Of a stretch of DNA of 64,000 bases, positions 1-8,885 are shown piece by piece. Origin of the DNA: Chloroflexi bacterium UBA4730 (GTDB taxonomy: Bacteria; Chloroflexota; Limnocylindria; P2-11E); contig DHJC01000007.1 of NCBI GenBank assembly GCA_002404155.1, positions 118,592 through 182,591 on the forward strand, read 5' to 3'. The notes below the pieces were generated by a model. The model ran no database searches. It saw only the letters and a list, made by a program, of their open reading frames with translations, and had not been told where the DNA came from. Within the stretch, counting starts at the first letter, position 1. Every line of letters starts with the position of its first letter. The position numbers and the translations under genes were made by a program.

Positions 1-1
1 G

Positions 2-2656
2 GGCTCAGGCAAATCGCGCCTTCTCGCTGAGCTGAAACGCGCGGCCGCGACCGCGCGCGTGACCTGGCTCGAAGGACGGTGCTTCACCTTGGGCGAGACG
101 ACCCGCTACGCGCCGTTCGTGGAGGCGTTCTCCCACATGGCAGATATCGAGGACAGCGATGATGACGCGCGACGCTGGTCGAAGCTTGAGGCCAGGGTCC
201 GGGCCGTTGTGCGGGACGATGTCGACGACATGCTCCCGTACCTTGCCGTCCTCGTCGGGATCCAGCCTCCCGAAAGCCATGCAGCGAGGCTGCAGCTCAT
301 GTCCGGCGAGGCGATGGGCCGCCAGATCTTCCGGGCGACACGGCGGTTCCTCGCTGCCCTCGCGCGCGCTCGGCCACTCGTATTCGCGTTCGAAGACCTG
401 CATTGGGCCGACGCCACCACTGTCGCCCTCGTGCAACACGTGCTGCGAGCGACCGGCAACGCGCCCTTCCTCATGATCGGCACCAGTCGCCCAGATCCGG
501 CAAGTCCGGCCGCCGAGCTGCGCCGGCACGCACGGGGGACGCCACGGTACGCAGAGATGCGGCTGGACCCGCTGACCCACGAGCAGGCCGCGACCCTCAT
601 CGGCAACCTCCTCGCTGTCGATGATCTGCCGCGGCAGATCCGGGACCTCACGATCGAGCGGGCGGAGGGCAATCCCTTATACGTCGAGGAGATCATCCGT
701 TCGTTGATCGAGTCGGGTCTCGTCAGGCGCGAGGAGAGCACTGGCCGCTGGCGTGCGGTGTCCGATACGACCGCGATCGTGCTGCCGGACACGATCGGTG
801 GCTTGATCCTCGCGCGTCTCGACCGCCTGGACGAGCCCGCGAAGCGCGTCCTGCGCCACGCCGCGGTCATCGGCCGGAGCTTCCGGGTCAAGCTGCTCCG
901 AGCACTGGAGCCAGGCGAGGATCTCGACCGCATCCTCTCGCGTCTCGCCACCGACGAGATCCTCGTGGAGCGCCGCCGGTCGCCCGACGCCGAGCTCATG
1001 TTCAAGCACATCCTCATCCAGGAGACCGTGTACGGCAGCATCTTGCGGCGACAGCGACGCGAGCTCCATGCTCAAGTCGCGCGCGCGATCGAAGCGACGT
1101 ATGGCGATCGGCTCGAGGAGTTCGTCGGTGCGCTCGCCTCCCACTACGCGCGCGCCGAGCACTGGGAGGAGGCCCTCGCGTACCTCGAGCGGGCAGGTGA
1201 TCAGGCTGGATCCGTTGCCGCTGACGCAGAGGCGGTCGAGCGTTACCGCGACGCCATGTCGGCCTACGAGACGACCGGCCGTGCGCCGCCGCTGCAGATC
1301 GCGTCCCTCGAGCGAAAGCTTGGCGAGGCGCTGTTCCGCCGCGGCGAACACGTGCAGGCCATCATGTCGCTTCGGCGCGCGCTCGCCCGCCTCGATGCCT
1401 CGCTGCCCAGCTCCCGTGGGGCGACGGTCCGAGCGATCGTTCGTCAGATCTTCGTTCAAGCCGGTCACCTCGCGGCGCCGTGGTCACTGCCGGCACCGCG
1501 ATCGGCCGTCGATGCGACGGTCCAGGAGCGTTCGCGCGGCTACCAGCTGCTCGCGTGGATCGACTACTACAGCAGCGACAGCCTCCGGCAGCTGCTCGTC
1601 ACCCTCCTGAGTCTGAACGACGGCGAGCGAACGGGACACCTGCCGGGGATCAACCAGGGTTCGCTCGGGGTCGGCATCGTGTGTGACGTTCTCGGGCTCA
1701 AACGGCTCGCCTCGCGATACCACCGGCGGAACGTCAGGATCGCTGAGGCGGCCGCCGACCCGATCGCGATCGGCTACGCCTACTTCGGACTTGCCTACCA
1801 CGATCAGGGGATCGGTCGCTGGGACGACGGGCAGGTCCACTGGGGCCGTGGGGCGGACGCGTTCTGGGGTACCCGCGATCTACGCCGGTGGGGCGTCTCC
1901 TCGTGGGGTGTCGCGCTCATGAAGTGGCGCCGCGGCGACACCGCGGGGACCCGCGAGATCGCAGAGCGGATGCTCCAGGTGGCGGACGAGGGCGCGGACA
2001 ACGTGCTTCGTGGCTGGGGCTTGTTCGTGCTCGGCCGCGCGCAGTGGAGCACGGGTGACGACGAGGGCGCGCTTGCGTCGCTGCGCGAATCGGCCGCGAT
2101 CCTCCGCCCGGTTCCCGATCGCCAGATCCTGTTGCGCTCGCTCGGAGACACGGGATTCTGCTTGCTCAGAAAGGGAGATCTGATCGGCGCGACGGCCGCC
2201 CTCGAGGAGGCTGCCGAGGTCATCGCCGCCCACCAGGTGCGGGGTTACCACGCGCTCCCGCTGATCTGGCTGCTCGAGGCCTACCTCGAGCATCTGGAGC
2301 GCGCGTCGGTATCCGAGCGGGGCGTCTGGGCTCCAAAGGTCACGACCGCCCTCCGCGCCGTGGAGCGGCAAGCGCGCATCGACGCCGAGGCCCTGCCAGG
2401 CATGCATCGCCTCCGGGGAAGGCTGCATTGGCTGGAAGGACGTCGCGCCCGCGCCGAGGCCGAGTGGCGTAGGAGCATCGAGTGGGGCGAGCGCTTGCGG
2501 TTCGTGCCCGAGATCGCATGGACCTTCGCGGAGACCGGGTGGTGGCTCAGCAGCCGCGAGCACCTCGACCGCGCGGAGGCGTTGTTCGACGGCATGGGAT
2601 GGCCGGGCGAGCTCGAGCGGTCGAACGCGAAACGGATGTCCGCGCACCGGAGCTGA
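2..2656 (+). CDS. AAA-type ATPase/TPR transcriptional or signalling regulator, 5' partial
   Basis: The gene is cut by the left window edge. The frame is open from base 2 and the first codons read GSGKSRLL, a Walker A P-loop, so the GTG at 59 is internal and not the start. A Walker B-like stretch (FAFEDLHWAD) lies near base 390. A winged-helix/AAA lid region follows, and from about base 1140 helical TPR-like repeats (AEHWEEALAYLERAG and similar) run to the stop. This is the AAA_16 plus TPR layout seen in adenylate-cyclase-associated and LuxR/MalT-like regulators. The missing N-terminus, which could hold a cyclase or other effector domain, decides its exact role. It ends 38 nt before iscS and looks like a separate transcription unit. 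Confidence 0.85.
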   Translation, partial: GSGKSRLLAELKRAAATARVTWLEGRCFTLGETTRYAPFVEAFSHMADIEDSDDDARRWSKLEARVRAVVRDDVDDMLPYLAVLVGIQPPESHAARLQLMSGEAMGRQIFRATRRFLAALARARPLVFAFEDLHWADATTVALVQHVLRATGNAPFLMIGTSRPDPASPAAELRRHARGTPRYAEMRLDPLTHEQAATLIGNLLAVDDLPRQIRDLTIERAEGNPLYVEEIIRSLIESGLVRREESTGRWRAVSDTTAIVLPDTIGGLILARLDRLDEPAKRVLRHAAVIGRSFRVKLLRALEPGEDLDRILSRLATDEILVERRRSPDAELMFKHILIQETVYGSILRRQRRELHAQVARAIEATYGDRLEEFVGALASHYARAEHWEEALAYLERAGDQAGSVAADAEAVERYRDAMSAYETTGRAPPLQIASLERKLGEALFRRGEHVQAIMSLRRALARLDASLPSSRGATVRAIVRQIFVQAGHLAAPWSLPAPRSAVDATVQERSRGYQLLAWIDYYSSDSLRQLLVTLLSLNDGERTGHLPGINQGSLGVGIVCDVLGLKRLASRYHRRNVRIAEAAADPIAIGYAYFGLAYHDQGIGRWDDGQVHWGRGADAFWGTRDLRRWGVSSWGVALMKWRRGDTAGTREIAERMLQVADEGADNVLRGWGLFVLGRAQWSTGDDEGALASLRESAAILRPVPDRQILLRSLGDTGFCLLRKGDLIGATAALEEAAEVIAAHQVRGYHALPLIWLLEAYLEHLERASVSERGVWAPKVTTALRAVERQARIDAEALPGMHRLRGRLHWLEGRRARAEAEWRRSIEWGERLRFVPEIAWTFAETGWWLSSREHLDRAEALFDGMGWPGELERSNAKRMSAHRS

Positions 2657-2682
2657 TGGCCGGTCGTGGGCCCGGCGCGACC

Positions 2683-2688
2683 TAGACT
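2683..2688 (+). promoter_or_regulatory. -10 box TAGACT, predicted leaderless promoter of iscS
   Basis: TAGACT fits the TANNNT -10 pattern and ends 6 nt before the ATG at 2695, so transcription should begin at or next to the start codon. No Shine-Dalgarno sequence is placed correctly. The same hexamer at the same distance recurs before other genes in this window. No convincing -35 is visible. Confidence 0.55.
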
Positions 2689-2694
2689 CTAGGG

Positions 2695-3861
2695 ATGCGG
2701 CGCGTCTATCTCGACCATGCCGCCACGACTCCGGTCGACCCGGAGGTCGCGGAGTTCATGGCGCAGGTCCTCACCGAGGTCCCCGGGAATCCTTCGAGCA
2801 TCTATGCCGAGGGGCGGCAGGCCCGCGCCCTCGTGGACCGATCGCGCGAGGAGGTCGCAGCGGCGATCGGGGCCGAGCCGGCAGAGATCGTCTTCACCTC
2901 AGGTGGCACGGAGGCGGACAACCTCGCGCTCCGCGGCGTGCTGAAGGCGCGCGAAGGCGAGGCCGACGGCATCGTGACCACGGCGATCGAGCATCACGCC
3001 GTGCTCGACACGGCGCACGACCTCGAGGCGCACGGTCAGGCACGGGTCACGGTGCTCGCGGTCGATCGCGACGGTCGCGTGTCCCCGGACGCGGTGCGCG
3101 CCGCGATCGACGATCGCACGGCGCTCGTTTCTGTGATGCACGGCAATAACGAGATCGGGACGCTGCAGCCGATCGCGGCGATTGGCACGCTGTGCCGCGA
3201 GGCCGGGGTCACTTTCCACAGCGACGCGGTCCAGACCGTCGGCGCGCTCGAGATCGACGTGCGCGTCCTCCCGGTGGATCTGCTCAGCGTGAACGCGCAC
3301 AAGTTCTATGGACCGAAGGGGGTCGGCGCGCTCTACGTCCGCACGGGCACCCGCATCGCGACGGTGCAGACCGGCGGCGGGCAGGAGAAGGGGCGTCGCA
3401 CCGGAACGGAGAACGTCGCGGGCGTCGTCGGCCTCGGCGCGGCGATGCGCATCGCGGTCGCGAGGCGCGCCGCGGAGTCGGCACGGCAGGGCGTGCTGCG
3501 GGACCGGCTCATCGCCGGCATTGCGTCGCGGATCCCGGACGCCACGCTCACCGGCCACCCCATTGAGCGGCTCCCGAACAATGCCTCGTTCTGCTTCCGC
3601 GGGACGCAAGGGGAAGCGCTCGTCGTCTCGCTCGACCTCGAGGGCTTCAGCGTCTCGAGCGGATCGGCGTGCACGAGCGGCAGCACTGACCCGTCGCACG
3701 TACTGCTGGCACTCGGCCTCGAGCGCGATCTGGCGCAGGGCTCGCTGCGGCTCACCATCGGTCGCGATACGACGACCGCCGACATCGACCGGCTGCTCGA
3801 CGCGCTTCCGCCGATCGTCGCCCGCCTCCGCACCGCCTCCGGCGCCGCCGTCCCCGCGTGA
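2695..3861 (+). CDS. iscS: Cysteine desulfurase (IscS/NifS class V aminotransferase)
   Basis: This PLP enzyme takes sulfur from L-cysteine as a protein persulfide and releases alanine. The 388-residue protein has the usual family length. It starts with the typical LDHAATTPVDPEV, carries the PLP lysine in SVNAHKFYG (about K203) and the catalytic cysteine in SSGSACTSG (about C326). The next genes encode an IscU-type scaffold (overlap 4 nt) and MnmA (overlap 4 nt). The unit therefore supplies sulfur both for Fe-S cluster assembly and for tRNA 2-thiouridine. The ATG at 2695 is preceded by a TAGACT -10 box and no RBS. Whether it is a group I or II desulfurase is not settled here. Confidence 0.95.
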   Translation: MRRVYLDHAATTPVDPEVAEFMAQVLTEVPGNPSSIYAEGRQARALVDRSREEVAAAIGAEPAEIVFTSGGTEADNLALRGVLKAREGEADGIVTTAIEHHAVLDTAHDLEAHGQARVTVLAVDRDGRVSPDAVRAAIDDRTALVSVMHGNNEIGTLQPIAAIGTLCREAGVTFHSDAVQTVGALEIDVRVLPVDLLSVNAHKFYGPKGVGALYVRTGTRIATVQTGGGQEKGRRTGTENVAGVVGLGAAMRIAVARRAAESARQGVLRDRLIAGIASRIPDATLTGHPIERLPNNASFCFRGTQGEALVVSLDLEGFSVSSGSACTSGSTDPSHVLLALGLERDLAQGSLRLTIGRDTTTADIDRLLDALPPIVARLRTASGAAVPA

Positions 3862-4244
3862 ACGAGCCCGATCACTACACCGACCGGGCCCTCGACCACC
3901 TCACGCGGTCGCGGAACGCGGGCACGCTTTCCGGTCCGAGCGGCACCGGGGCGGACGCGAATCCGTCGTGCGGCGATCGCACCACCATCACCGTGGCCAT
4001 CTCCGATGGCCACGTCCAAGAGGTGCGGTTCCGCACCTTCGGCTGCACGGCCGCGATCGCGTCGGCATCGGTCCTCACCGAGCTCGCGGCCGGGTTAGCC
4101 GTCGAAGAGGCCGCGCGGCTCGAGCCCGCCGACATCTTGAACGCGCTCGGCGGGCTGCCGCCGCGAAAAGAGGCGTGCGCGTTGATGGCGATCGGCGCGC
4201 TCAGAGGCGCGCTGGTCGACGCGCGCGTCAGGGCGACGGCGTGA
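3858..4244 (+). CDS. iscU: Fe-S cluster assembly scaffold, IscU/NifU N-terminal type
   Basis: A 128-residue protein on which [2Fe-2S] clusters are built with sulfur from the desulfurase. The three ligand cysteines of the family are all present: C38 in NPSCGD, C63 in FGCTAAIAS and C107 in KEACALMA. The conserved Asp after the first Cys is also present. GTG/ATG choice: the ATG-less start at 3858 (GTG) overlaps the iscS stop, giving tight coupling. The N-terminal region is short and there is no C-terminal NifU domain. No regulator (IscR) or HscAB/ferredoxin genes follow, so this is a minimal sulfur operon. Confidence 0.9.
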   Translation: MNEPDHYTDRALDHLTRSRNAGTLSGPSGTGADANPSCGDRTTITVAISDGHVQEVRFRTFGCTAAIASASVLTELAAGLAVEEAARLEPADILNALGGLPPRKEACALMAIGALRGALVDARVRATA

Positions 4245-5326
4245 GCGATCGCGTGTTCGTGGCGATGAGCGGCGGTGTGGATTCGGCGCTGGCCGCGGCC
4301 CTCCTCTGTGAGCGCGGCGAAGAGGTCGTCGGGGTCTGGATGCGGCTCACTCCCGGTGGCACCTCGAGTGACGCGCCGCGCTGCTGTGGGACGGACGAGG
4401 CCGGGGAGGACGCGCGACGCGCGGCCGCACACCTCGGGATCCCGTTCTACGCCCTCGACTACGCCGAGGTGTTCGGTCGCGAGGTCGTGGATCGATTCGT
4501 CCGCTCATATGCGGCCGGCGAGACGCCCAACCCGTGCGTCGCCTGCAATGGCTACGTGAAGTTCGAGGCACTCCTCGGGGACGTGACTCGGAAATTCGGC
4601 GCGTCGCGGCTCGCGACCGGTCACTACGCCCGGGTCGCCACCGACCCGTCCGGGCGGCGCCGGCTGCTCCGGGCGCGCGACGCGAACAAGGACCAGTCGT
4701 ACGCCCTCTACATGCTCGGCCAGCGGGAGCTCGCGTCGCTGGAGCTTCCCATCGGGGAGCTGGCCGACAAGGGCGAGACCCGGACCCTCGCCGCGCGGTT
4801 CGGGCTGCCGAACGCGGCGAAGGCCGAGAGCATGGACATCTGCTTCATCGGCGGCGACTACCGGGAGTTCGTGCGGGAGCGCGCGCCTGAGGCGTTCGTG
4901 GCCGGGCCGATCGAGCGCGCGGACGGCAGGGTCATCGGAGCGCACGCCGGAGTCGGCGGCCTCACCGTCGGCCAGCGCGCCGGCGTCGGCGTGGCGACGG
5001 GCGAGCGGCTCTACGTCCTGCGGCTCGAGCCGGAGCGAGGCGTCGCCGTCGTCGGGCGCAAGGATGAGATCGCGGCCCGGACCTACGCGCTCCGCGACGT
5101 GAGCTTCACCGCGGACACCCCGCCCGGCCCGATCTTCCCCGCGGACGCCGTCCTCCGGTATCGGGGCACGCCGCTTGCCGCCGAGGTCCGCATGTCGATG
5201 GACCGCAGCACCGCCGTCCTCCAGCTTGCCGCGGCTGCCCTCGTGGCGCCGGGCCAGGCGGCCGTCTTGTACCGCGATGACGAGGTCATCGGCGGAGGCG
5301 TGGTCGACCGCGCGCTCGCGGACTAA
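4241..5326 (+). CDS. mnmA: tRNA-specific 2-thiouridylase MnmA
   Basis: MnmA adenylates U34 of tRNA-Lys/Glu/Gln and installs sulfur delivered from the desulfurase, forming the s2U part of mnm5s2U. The 361-residue protein starts at the GTG that overlaps the iscU stop (GTGA). A longer open frame upstream is a shadow of iscS/iscU. It shows the PP-loop SGGVDS at about residues 9-14, the catalytic cysteine in NPCVACN (C99) and its partner in MDICFIGG (C201), the KDQSYAL motif and a C-terminal beta-barrel. It completes the iscS-iscU-mnmA sulfur relay. Confidence 0.95.
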   Translation: MSDRVFVAMSGGVDSALAAALLCERGEEVVGVWMRLTPGGTSSDAPRCCGTDEAGEDARRAAAHLGIPFYALDYAEVFGREVVDRFVRSYAAGETPNPCVACNGYVKFEALLGDVTRKFGASRLATGHYARVATDPSGRRRLLRARDANKDQSYALYMLGQRELASLELPIGELADKGETRTLAARFGLPNAAKAESMDICFIGGDYREFVRERAPEAFVAGPIERADGRVIGAHAGVGGLTVGQRAGVGVATGERLYVLRLEPERGVAVVGRKDEIAARTYALRDVSFTADTPPGPIFPADAVLRYRGTPLAAEVRMSMDRSTAVLQLAAAALVAPGQAAVLYRDDEVIGGGVVDRALAD

Positions 5327-5336
5327 CTAGGCCCCG

Positions 5337-6755
5337 GTGCGCGTCCTGATCCGTCTGGTCGCCATCACCCTCGCCGGATCCGCCCTCTATTACGCGGGGC
5401 TGGTGAACACCATGGTCATCGAGCGGCCGAGCGCGTACGGGGCGGTCCTCGTCGTCGTCGGCATCGGGGCGAGCATCGCGATGCTCGTCCTCTCCCTCAT
5501 CGGCGATGGCCGGGGCGAGGCACGCACGCCACCGGTCCGTCGCTATGTGCGGCTACATCGGATCGCGTGGCTCGTGGTCTGCGGCATGGCGCTCGTGGGG
5601 GCGTCGTCGCTGCTCGCCGCCCCGCACCAGCACTCGTCGGACTGGACGCCGTACCACAACGACGCGATCGCGTTGAACGAATGCGCCGCTCGACTGTTGC
5701 TCGACGGTCGCGATCCGTACGCGGAGCTCGACGTGTACACCTGCTACGCGCGGTTGGGGATCGGCCCGGACCGGACGACCCCGTTGCGACAGGGTCTGTT
5801 CGCCCGCGACGGCAACTACCCGAGTGACAGCGAGCTCGAGACCGTGTGGGCCAGCCAGAGCCACGCCAGCCAACAGAACATCGAGTTCGAGTCGAAGCCG
5901 TCGTATCCGGCGCTCTCGTTCGTGCTCATCGCGCCGTGGGTCGCGCTCGGGTGGGACACGAATGTTCTCTATCTGCTGTGCCTCGGCGCCGCGATGGTGC
6001 TCGTGCTGCTTCGTGCGCCCGCAGGGCTGCGCCCGTTCGTGCTCACCGGCCTGCTCGGCGCGGCGAGTCTCGCGGCCTTCACGGTGGGCGGGAGCGCCGA
6101 CCTCTTGTACGCGTTGCCCCTCGTCGCGGCCTGGCTCTGGCGCGAGAAGCGCTGGAGTGGACTGCTCTTCGGCGTGGCCTGCGCGACGAAGCAGATCGCG
6201 TGGTTCTTCGGGCCGTTCTATCTGATCGCTATCGCGACTCGCCAGGGTTGGAAGGTCGCCCTCCGGAAGGGTGCGGAGGCGGCCGCGGTCTTCGCGATGA
6301 CGAACCTCCCGTTCATCATCGCGGACCCCCACGCCTGGCTCGCCGGGGTCACCGCCCCGCTCGCCGATCCGATGTTCCCGCGTGGCGCGGGCATCATCTT
6401 CCTGGTGCTGAACGACGTCCTGCCGCTCTGGGCTCCGCCCGTCTACACGGCCGTCGAGGCGGCGGCGTTCGTGGTCTGCCTGGCTGCCGCGTGGCGGGCG
6501 CGTCGCTCGAGCCCCGAGGTCGGCGTGGTGCTCGCGACGCTGCCGCTCTTCTTCGCCTACCGGAGCCTGTTCTCCTATTTCTTCCTGCTGCCACTCTTTG
6601 CCTTCGCGGCACTCGTTCGCATGCCGGTCGGGGAGCTCGACCCGGAGCTCGCTCGGGCGTCGGGTGCCGTCACGCTCTTCGCCCTGCCGTCGCCGCTCCG
6701 GCGCGCGCGCCGCCGGGCCACAGCCCCCGCGGGTGCCCCGGCCGCGGCGGACTGA
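5337..6755 (+). CDS. Polytopic membrane protein, GT87-like glycosyltransferase
   Basis: A 472-residue protein with about ten hydrophobic segments. The extracytoplasmic stretch HNDAIALNECAARLLLDGRDPY resembles the (D)xxxYAxxLLxGxDPY signature of DUF2029/GT87 polyprenyl-phosphate-dependent mannosyltransferases. The acidic residues in this loop would be the catalytic candidates. The start is the GTG at 5337, 10 nt after mnmA, so it may be co-transcribed. The C-terminus is a basic, alanine-rich cytoplasmic tail (RRARRRATAPAGAP). The substrate cannot be told from sequence. Confidence 0.7.
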   Translation: MRVLIRLVAITLAGSALYYAGLVNTMVIERPSAYGAVLVVVGIGASIAMLVLSLIGDGRGEARTPPVRRYVRLHRIAWLVVCGMALVGASSLLAAPHQHSSDWTPYHNDAIALNECAARLLLDGRDPYAELDVYTCYARLGIGPDRTTPLRQGLFARDGNYPSDSELETVWASQSHASQQNIEFESKPSYPALSFVLIAPWVALGWDTNVLYLLCLGAAMVLVLLRAPAGLRPFVLTGLLGAASLAAFTVGGSADLLYALPLVAAWLWREKRWSGLLFGVACATKQIAWFFGPFYLIAIATRQGWKVALRKGAEAAAVFAMTNLPFIIADPHAWLAGVTAPLADPMFPRGAGIIFLVLNDVLPLWAPPVYTAVEAAAFVVCLAAAWRARRSSPEVGVVLATLPLFFAYRSLFSYFFLLPLFAFAALVRMPVGELDPELARASGAVTLFALPSPLRRARRRATAPAGAPAAAD

Positions 6756-6771
6756 CCTGCCGCCGGCCCTC

Positions 6772-7011
6772 GTGCCGCTCGCGCTCGTCGCCGTCGGCGT
6801 CCCCGCAGCGATCCGCGCCCTGCTCGGTCGTCCGAAGGGCATGGCGGCGGCGTGGATCCTGTCGGCGGCGGCGGTCCTCGCGGCCCAGACGATCGGCGAG
6901 ATCGCCGGCTGGCGGACGGGTACGCTCGGAGAGGCGCAGGTACTGTTCGCCTGCGCTGGCGCGGCTCTTGCCTCGGTAGCGGTCGCGGTCCTAGAAGGAC
7001 TTAGGGAGTAA
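6772..7011 (+). CDS. Small two-helix membrane protein, unknown function
   Basis: A 79-residue protein of unrecognised family. Two hydrophobic segments are visible, an N-terminal one (about residues 1-14) and AAAWILSAAAVLAAQ, with a third moderately hydrophobic stretch near the C-terminus. A longer ATG frame from 6598 lies inside the glycosyltransferase gene and is unlikely. The in-frame GTG at 6772 places the start 16 nt after the previous stop. It sits 5 nt before the YtxH gene, so the pair is probably one transcript. Confidence 0.5.
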   Translation: MPLALVAVGVPAAIRALLGRPKGMAAAWILSAAAVLAAQTIGEIAGWRTGTLGEAQVLFACAGAALASVAVAVLEGLRE

Positions 7012-7016
7012 CGGAA

Positions 7017-7286
7017 ATGGGTTTCGTACTTGGCCTCTTGCTCGGCGCGGTCGGAGCGCTGCTCTACGCGCCGAAGGCTGGCGACAACATGCGCGAGGAG
7101 CTCCAGCTCCGCGCGGACGAGCTGAAGAAGCGCGCCGACGAGCTCCAGCGCATCGCGCAGAAGATCGCTGACGACGTGTCCGTCAAGGGACGCGAGGTCA
7201 TCGAGGGCGCGAAGAAGGAGTGGGACAGCGCGGGCAGCGGGCGATCGGGCGGCACGTCCGGAGGGGGCGCCTCCAAGTCCAGCTGA
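7017..7286 (+). CDS. YtxH-domain envelope protein
   Basis: An 89-residue protein with one N-terminal membrane helix followed by the LLYAPKAGDNMREEL hallmark of YtxH proteins. Next comes an amphipathic lysine/glutamate-rich coiled coil (about residues 30-70) and a flexible Gly/Ser tail. YtxH proteins are membrane-anchored and often stress-induced. Their molecular role is not known. A GGGAGT Shine-Dalgarno-like sequence sits about 9 nt before the ATG. The next gene is a transposase, so this operon ends here. Confidence 0.75.
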   Translation: MGFVLGLLLGAVGALLYAPKAGDNMREELQLRADELKKRADELQRIAQKIADDVSVKGREVIEGAKKEWDSAGSGRSGGTSGGGASKSS

Positions 7287-7515
7287 TATAGCTCCTTGTC
7301 AGAGGGTTCATCCTGAAGTGGACCCTCGCGGGGAGACCGACATTCAGCTATCCGGCTCGACCGTTGGGACTAGTGTGCGGCCCTCGCATTCCGTTCGGGA
7401 ACGGTGATCGGGACCCTGTGGCGGCCGTTGGCCGACCAGTGATCGGGCATCAGCAGGCGTCGGACGGAAGCAGCGAGCTCCTCGGGGTCGAAATGATCGC
7501 GTGGGAGGACCTCGA
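7287..7515. mobile_element. Presumed left non-coding end of the IS110 element
   Basis: 229 bases without a credible gene lie between ytxH and the transposase. IS110 elements have no clear terminal inverted repeats, and none was seen. Part of this stretch is likely the 5' non-coding end of the element, which in related elements encodes a guide RNA. The exact boundary with chromosomal sequence cannot be set from one copy. Confidence 0.35.
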
Positions 7516-8697
7516 ATGCAGACCATCGGCATCGACGTCGGCAAGCGCCAGCACATCGCGGCGATCTGTCACCAGGGCGAACGGGAGGCCCGCAAGGCGG
7601 TGCTGCGCTTCAGTACGGACCGCGCGGGCCTTGGGCAACTCGAGGATTGGCTCGCCCGCCAGGGCCAGATCACCCGGGCGGTCCTGGAGTCGAGCGGCCA
7701 CTATCACCTGAACCTCGCCGCGGCGCTCCAACGCCAGGGCGTCCCGGTCGCAGTGGTGAACCCGATCGAGTCCAAGTACTTCGGCAAGCGGCGGCTCCAG
7801 CGGACCACGAGCGATCCGGCCGACGCGCGCACACGTGCGCTCCTGGCGATGGTCGACCAGCCCGAGATCCGTGACGTCCTCACCGGCGCCGAGCTGCGCG
7901 AGGCCGCGCGCTTCGCGATGGCCCTGGTCGACGAACGCGGTCGGGTCTGCCAGAAGATCACCCGCCTGCTCGAGCTCGGGTTCCCTGAGCTCGAGCAGGC
8001 GTACGACGATCCGACCTGCACGAGCGCCCTCGCGGTGCTCCGGCAGGCCCCGACCGCGAGCGCGGTCGCGCGCAAGCGCCCAGCGACGCTCGCTCTGGCA
8101 GCCCGACCGGGCGGCGGCCGGGCGATCGGCGCGAAGAAGGCCGCCCAGATCCAGGACCTGGCGCGGGCGACGATCGCGGCTCCTGAGCTTGCCGCCCAGA
8201 TCGGCTTCCAGATGCGGCTGCGGATCGCCCAGTACGACCTCCTCACCGCGCAGATCGCCGAGGCCGAGGCCCACCTTGCGACGCTCCTTGACGGCGAGCT
8301 CGTCCGGCGGCTCCGGACGATCCCCGGGGTCGGGCCAGCGATCTGCGCCACGCTCATCGCCGAGATCGGCGACATCCGCCGGTTCGAGCGGTTCGACCAG
8401 CTCGTCGCGTACATCGGGGTCCATCCGGCCGAGAAGAGCTCCGGCCAGAAGGGCGCCAACCCCGAGACGAGCTGGCGGATGAGCAAGGCCGGCAACGCGT
8501 ATCTGCGCACCGCGCTCTATCAGCTGGCGATCGTCGGGATCCGGCACAACCCGATCATCCGGGCCCACTACGCCCGCAAGCGCGCGCAAGGGAAGTCGAA
8601 GGTGAACGCGGTCGGCCACTGCATGAAGAAGGGGCTCGCGATCGTCTGGGGCGTCTGGCGGAGCGGCGAGGACTTCGCCGCTCCGGAGACACCTTGA
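7516..8697 (+). CDS. IS110-family transposase
   Basis: A 393-residue DEDD transposase. The N-terminal domain has GIDVGK (first Asp), LESSGHYH (Glu) and TTSDPADA (last Asp pair). The C-terminal Transposase_20 domain has LRTIPGVGPAICATLIAEIGD and the conserved serine region SSGQKGANP. I chose the ATG at 7516 rather than the GTG at 7501 because the family begins just before GIDV. IS110 elements move by site-specific recombination, and many encode a bridge RNA in a non-coding end. The flanks 7287-7515 and 8698-8820 are the places to look. No disruption is visible, so the copy may be active. Confidence 0.93.
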   Translation: MQTIGIDVGKRQHIAAICHQGEREARKAVLRFSTDRAGLGQLEDWLARQGQITRAVLESSGHYHLNLAAALQRQGVPVAVVNPIESKYFGKRRLQRTTSDPADARTRALLAMVDQPEIRDVLTGAELREAARFAMALVDERGRVCQKITRLLELGFPELEQAYDDPTCTSALAVLRQAPTASAVARKRPATLALAARPGGGRAIGAKKAAQIQDLARATIAAPELAAQIGFQMRLRIAQYDLLTAQIAEAEAHLATLLDGELVRRLRTIPGVGPAICATLIAEIGDIRRFERFDQLVAYIGVHPAEKSSGQKGANPETSWRMSKAGNAYLRTALYQLAIVGIRHNPIIRAHYARKRAQGKSKVNAVGHCMKKGLAIVWGVWRSGEDFAAPETP

Positions 8698-8727
8698 CAA
8701 CTACCTATGGGACCTAGTCCTGCTCGA

Positions 8728-8789
8728 TCTCGCGCTTCGCGCGAGAAGGCCCAGGCTGGTGGATGGTCGCGCGCGCGGCAACGCCGCGC
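8728..8789. repeat. Two perfect hairpins in the 3' flank of the transposase
   Basis: TCTCGCGC/GCGCGAGA (8728-8735 with 8739-8746, loop TTC) and GCGCGGC/GCCGCGC (8773-8779 with 8783-8789, loop AAC) are perfect inverted repeats. Neither is followed by a T-tract, so they are not obvious terminators. They may belong to the right end of the IS110 element or be chromosomal REP-like hairpins. Confidence 0.4.
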
Positions 8790-8809
8790 TCGCTCGCAGT
8801 CGCGTCCTT

Positions 8810-8815
8810 TATGCT
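8810..8815 (+). promoter_or_regulatory. Possible -10 box (TATGCT) for alaS
   Basis: TATGCT in TTTATGCTTTTC is the only AT-rich, -10-like site between the IS110 gene and alaS. It would give a start near 8822 and a leader of about 65 nt that contains the terminator hairpin at 8829-8865. No matching -35 was found. Confidence 0.35.
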
Positions 8816-8828
8816 TTTCGGCGGGGAA

Positions 8829-8865
8829 CGCGGGAGCCGGTCGACCGACCGTGACCCGCGTTTTT
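8829..8865 (+). terminator. Rho-independent terminator, possible attenuator in the alaS leader
   Basis: CGCGGG (8829-8834) pairs with CCCGCG (8855-8860), and an inner stem GGTC/GACC is nested inside. TTTTT follows directly at 8861. It stops transcripts from the IS110 side. Because a possible alaS promoter (TATGCT, 8810) lies upstream, it could also attenuate alaS. No T-box signature (AGGGTGGNACCGCG) is present. Confidence 0.75.
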
Positions 8866-8885
8866 CGTTATGAAGGGATAGGGCA

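Noticed and set aside
59..61. GTG as start of the first regulator gene
   Set aside because: The P-loop GSGKS is encoded upstream of it, so the gene begins outside the window.
8698..8885. T-box riboswitch before alaS
   Set aside because: No AGGGTGGNACCGCG core, no specifier stem. The hairpin is a plain terminator.
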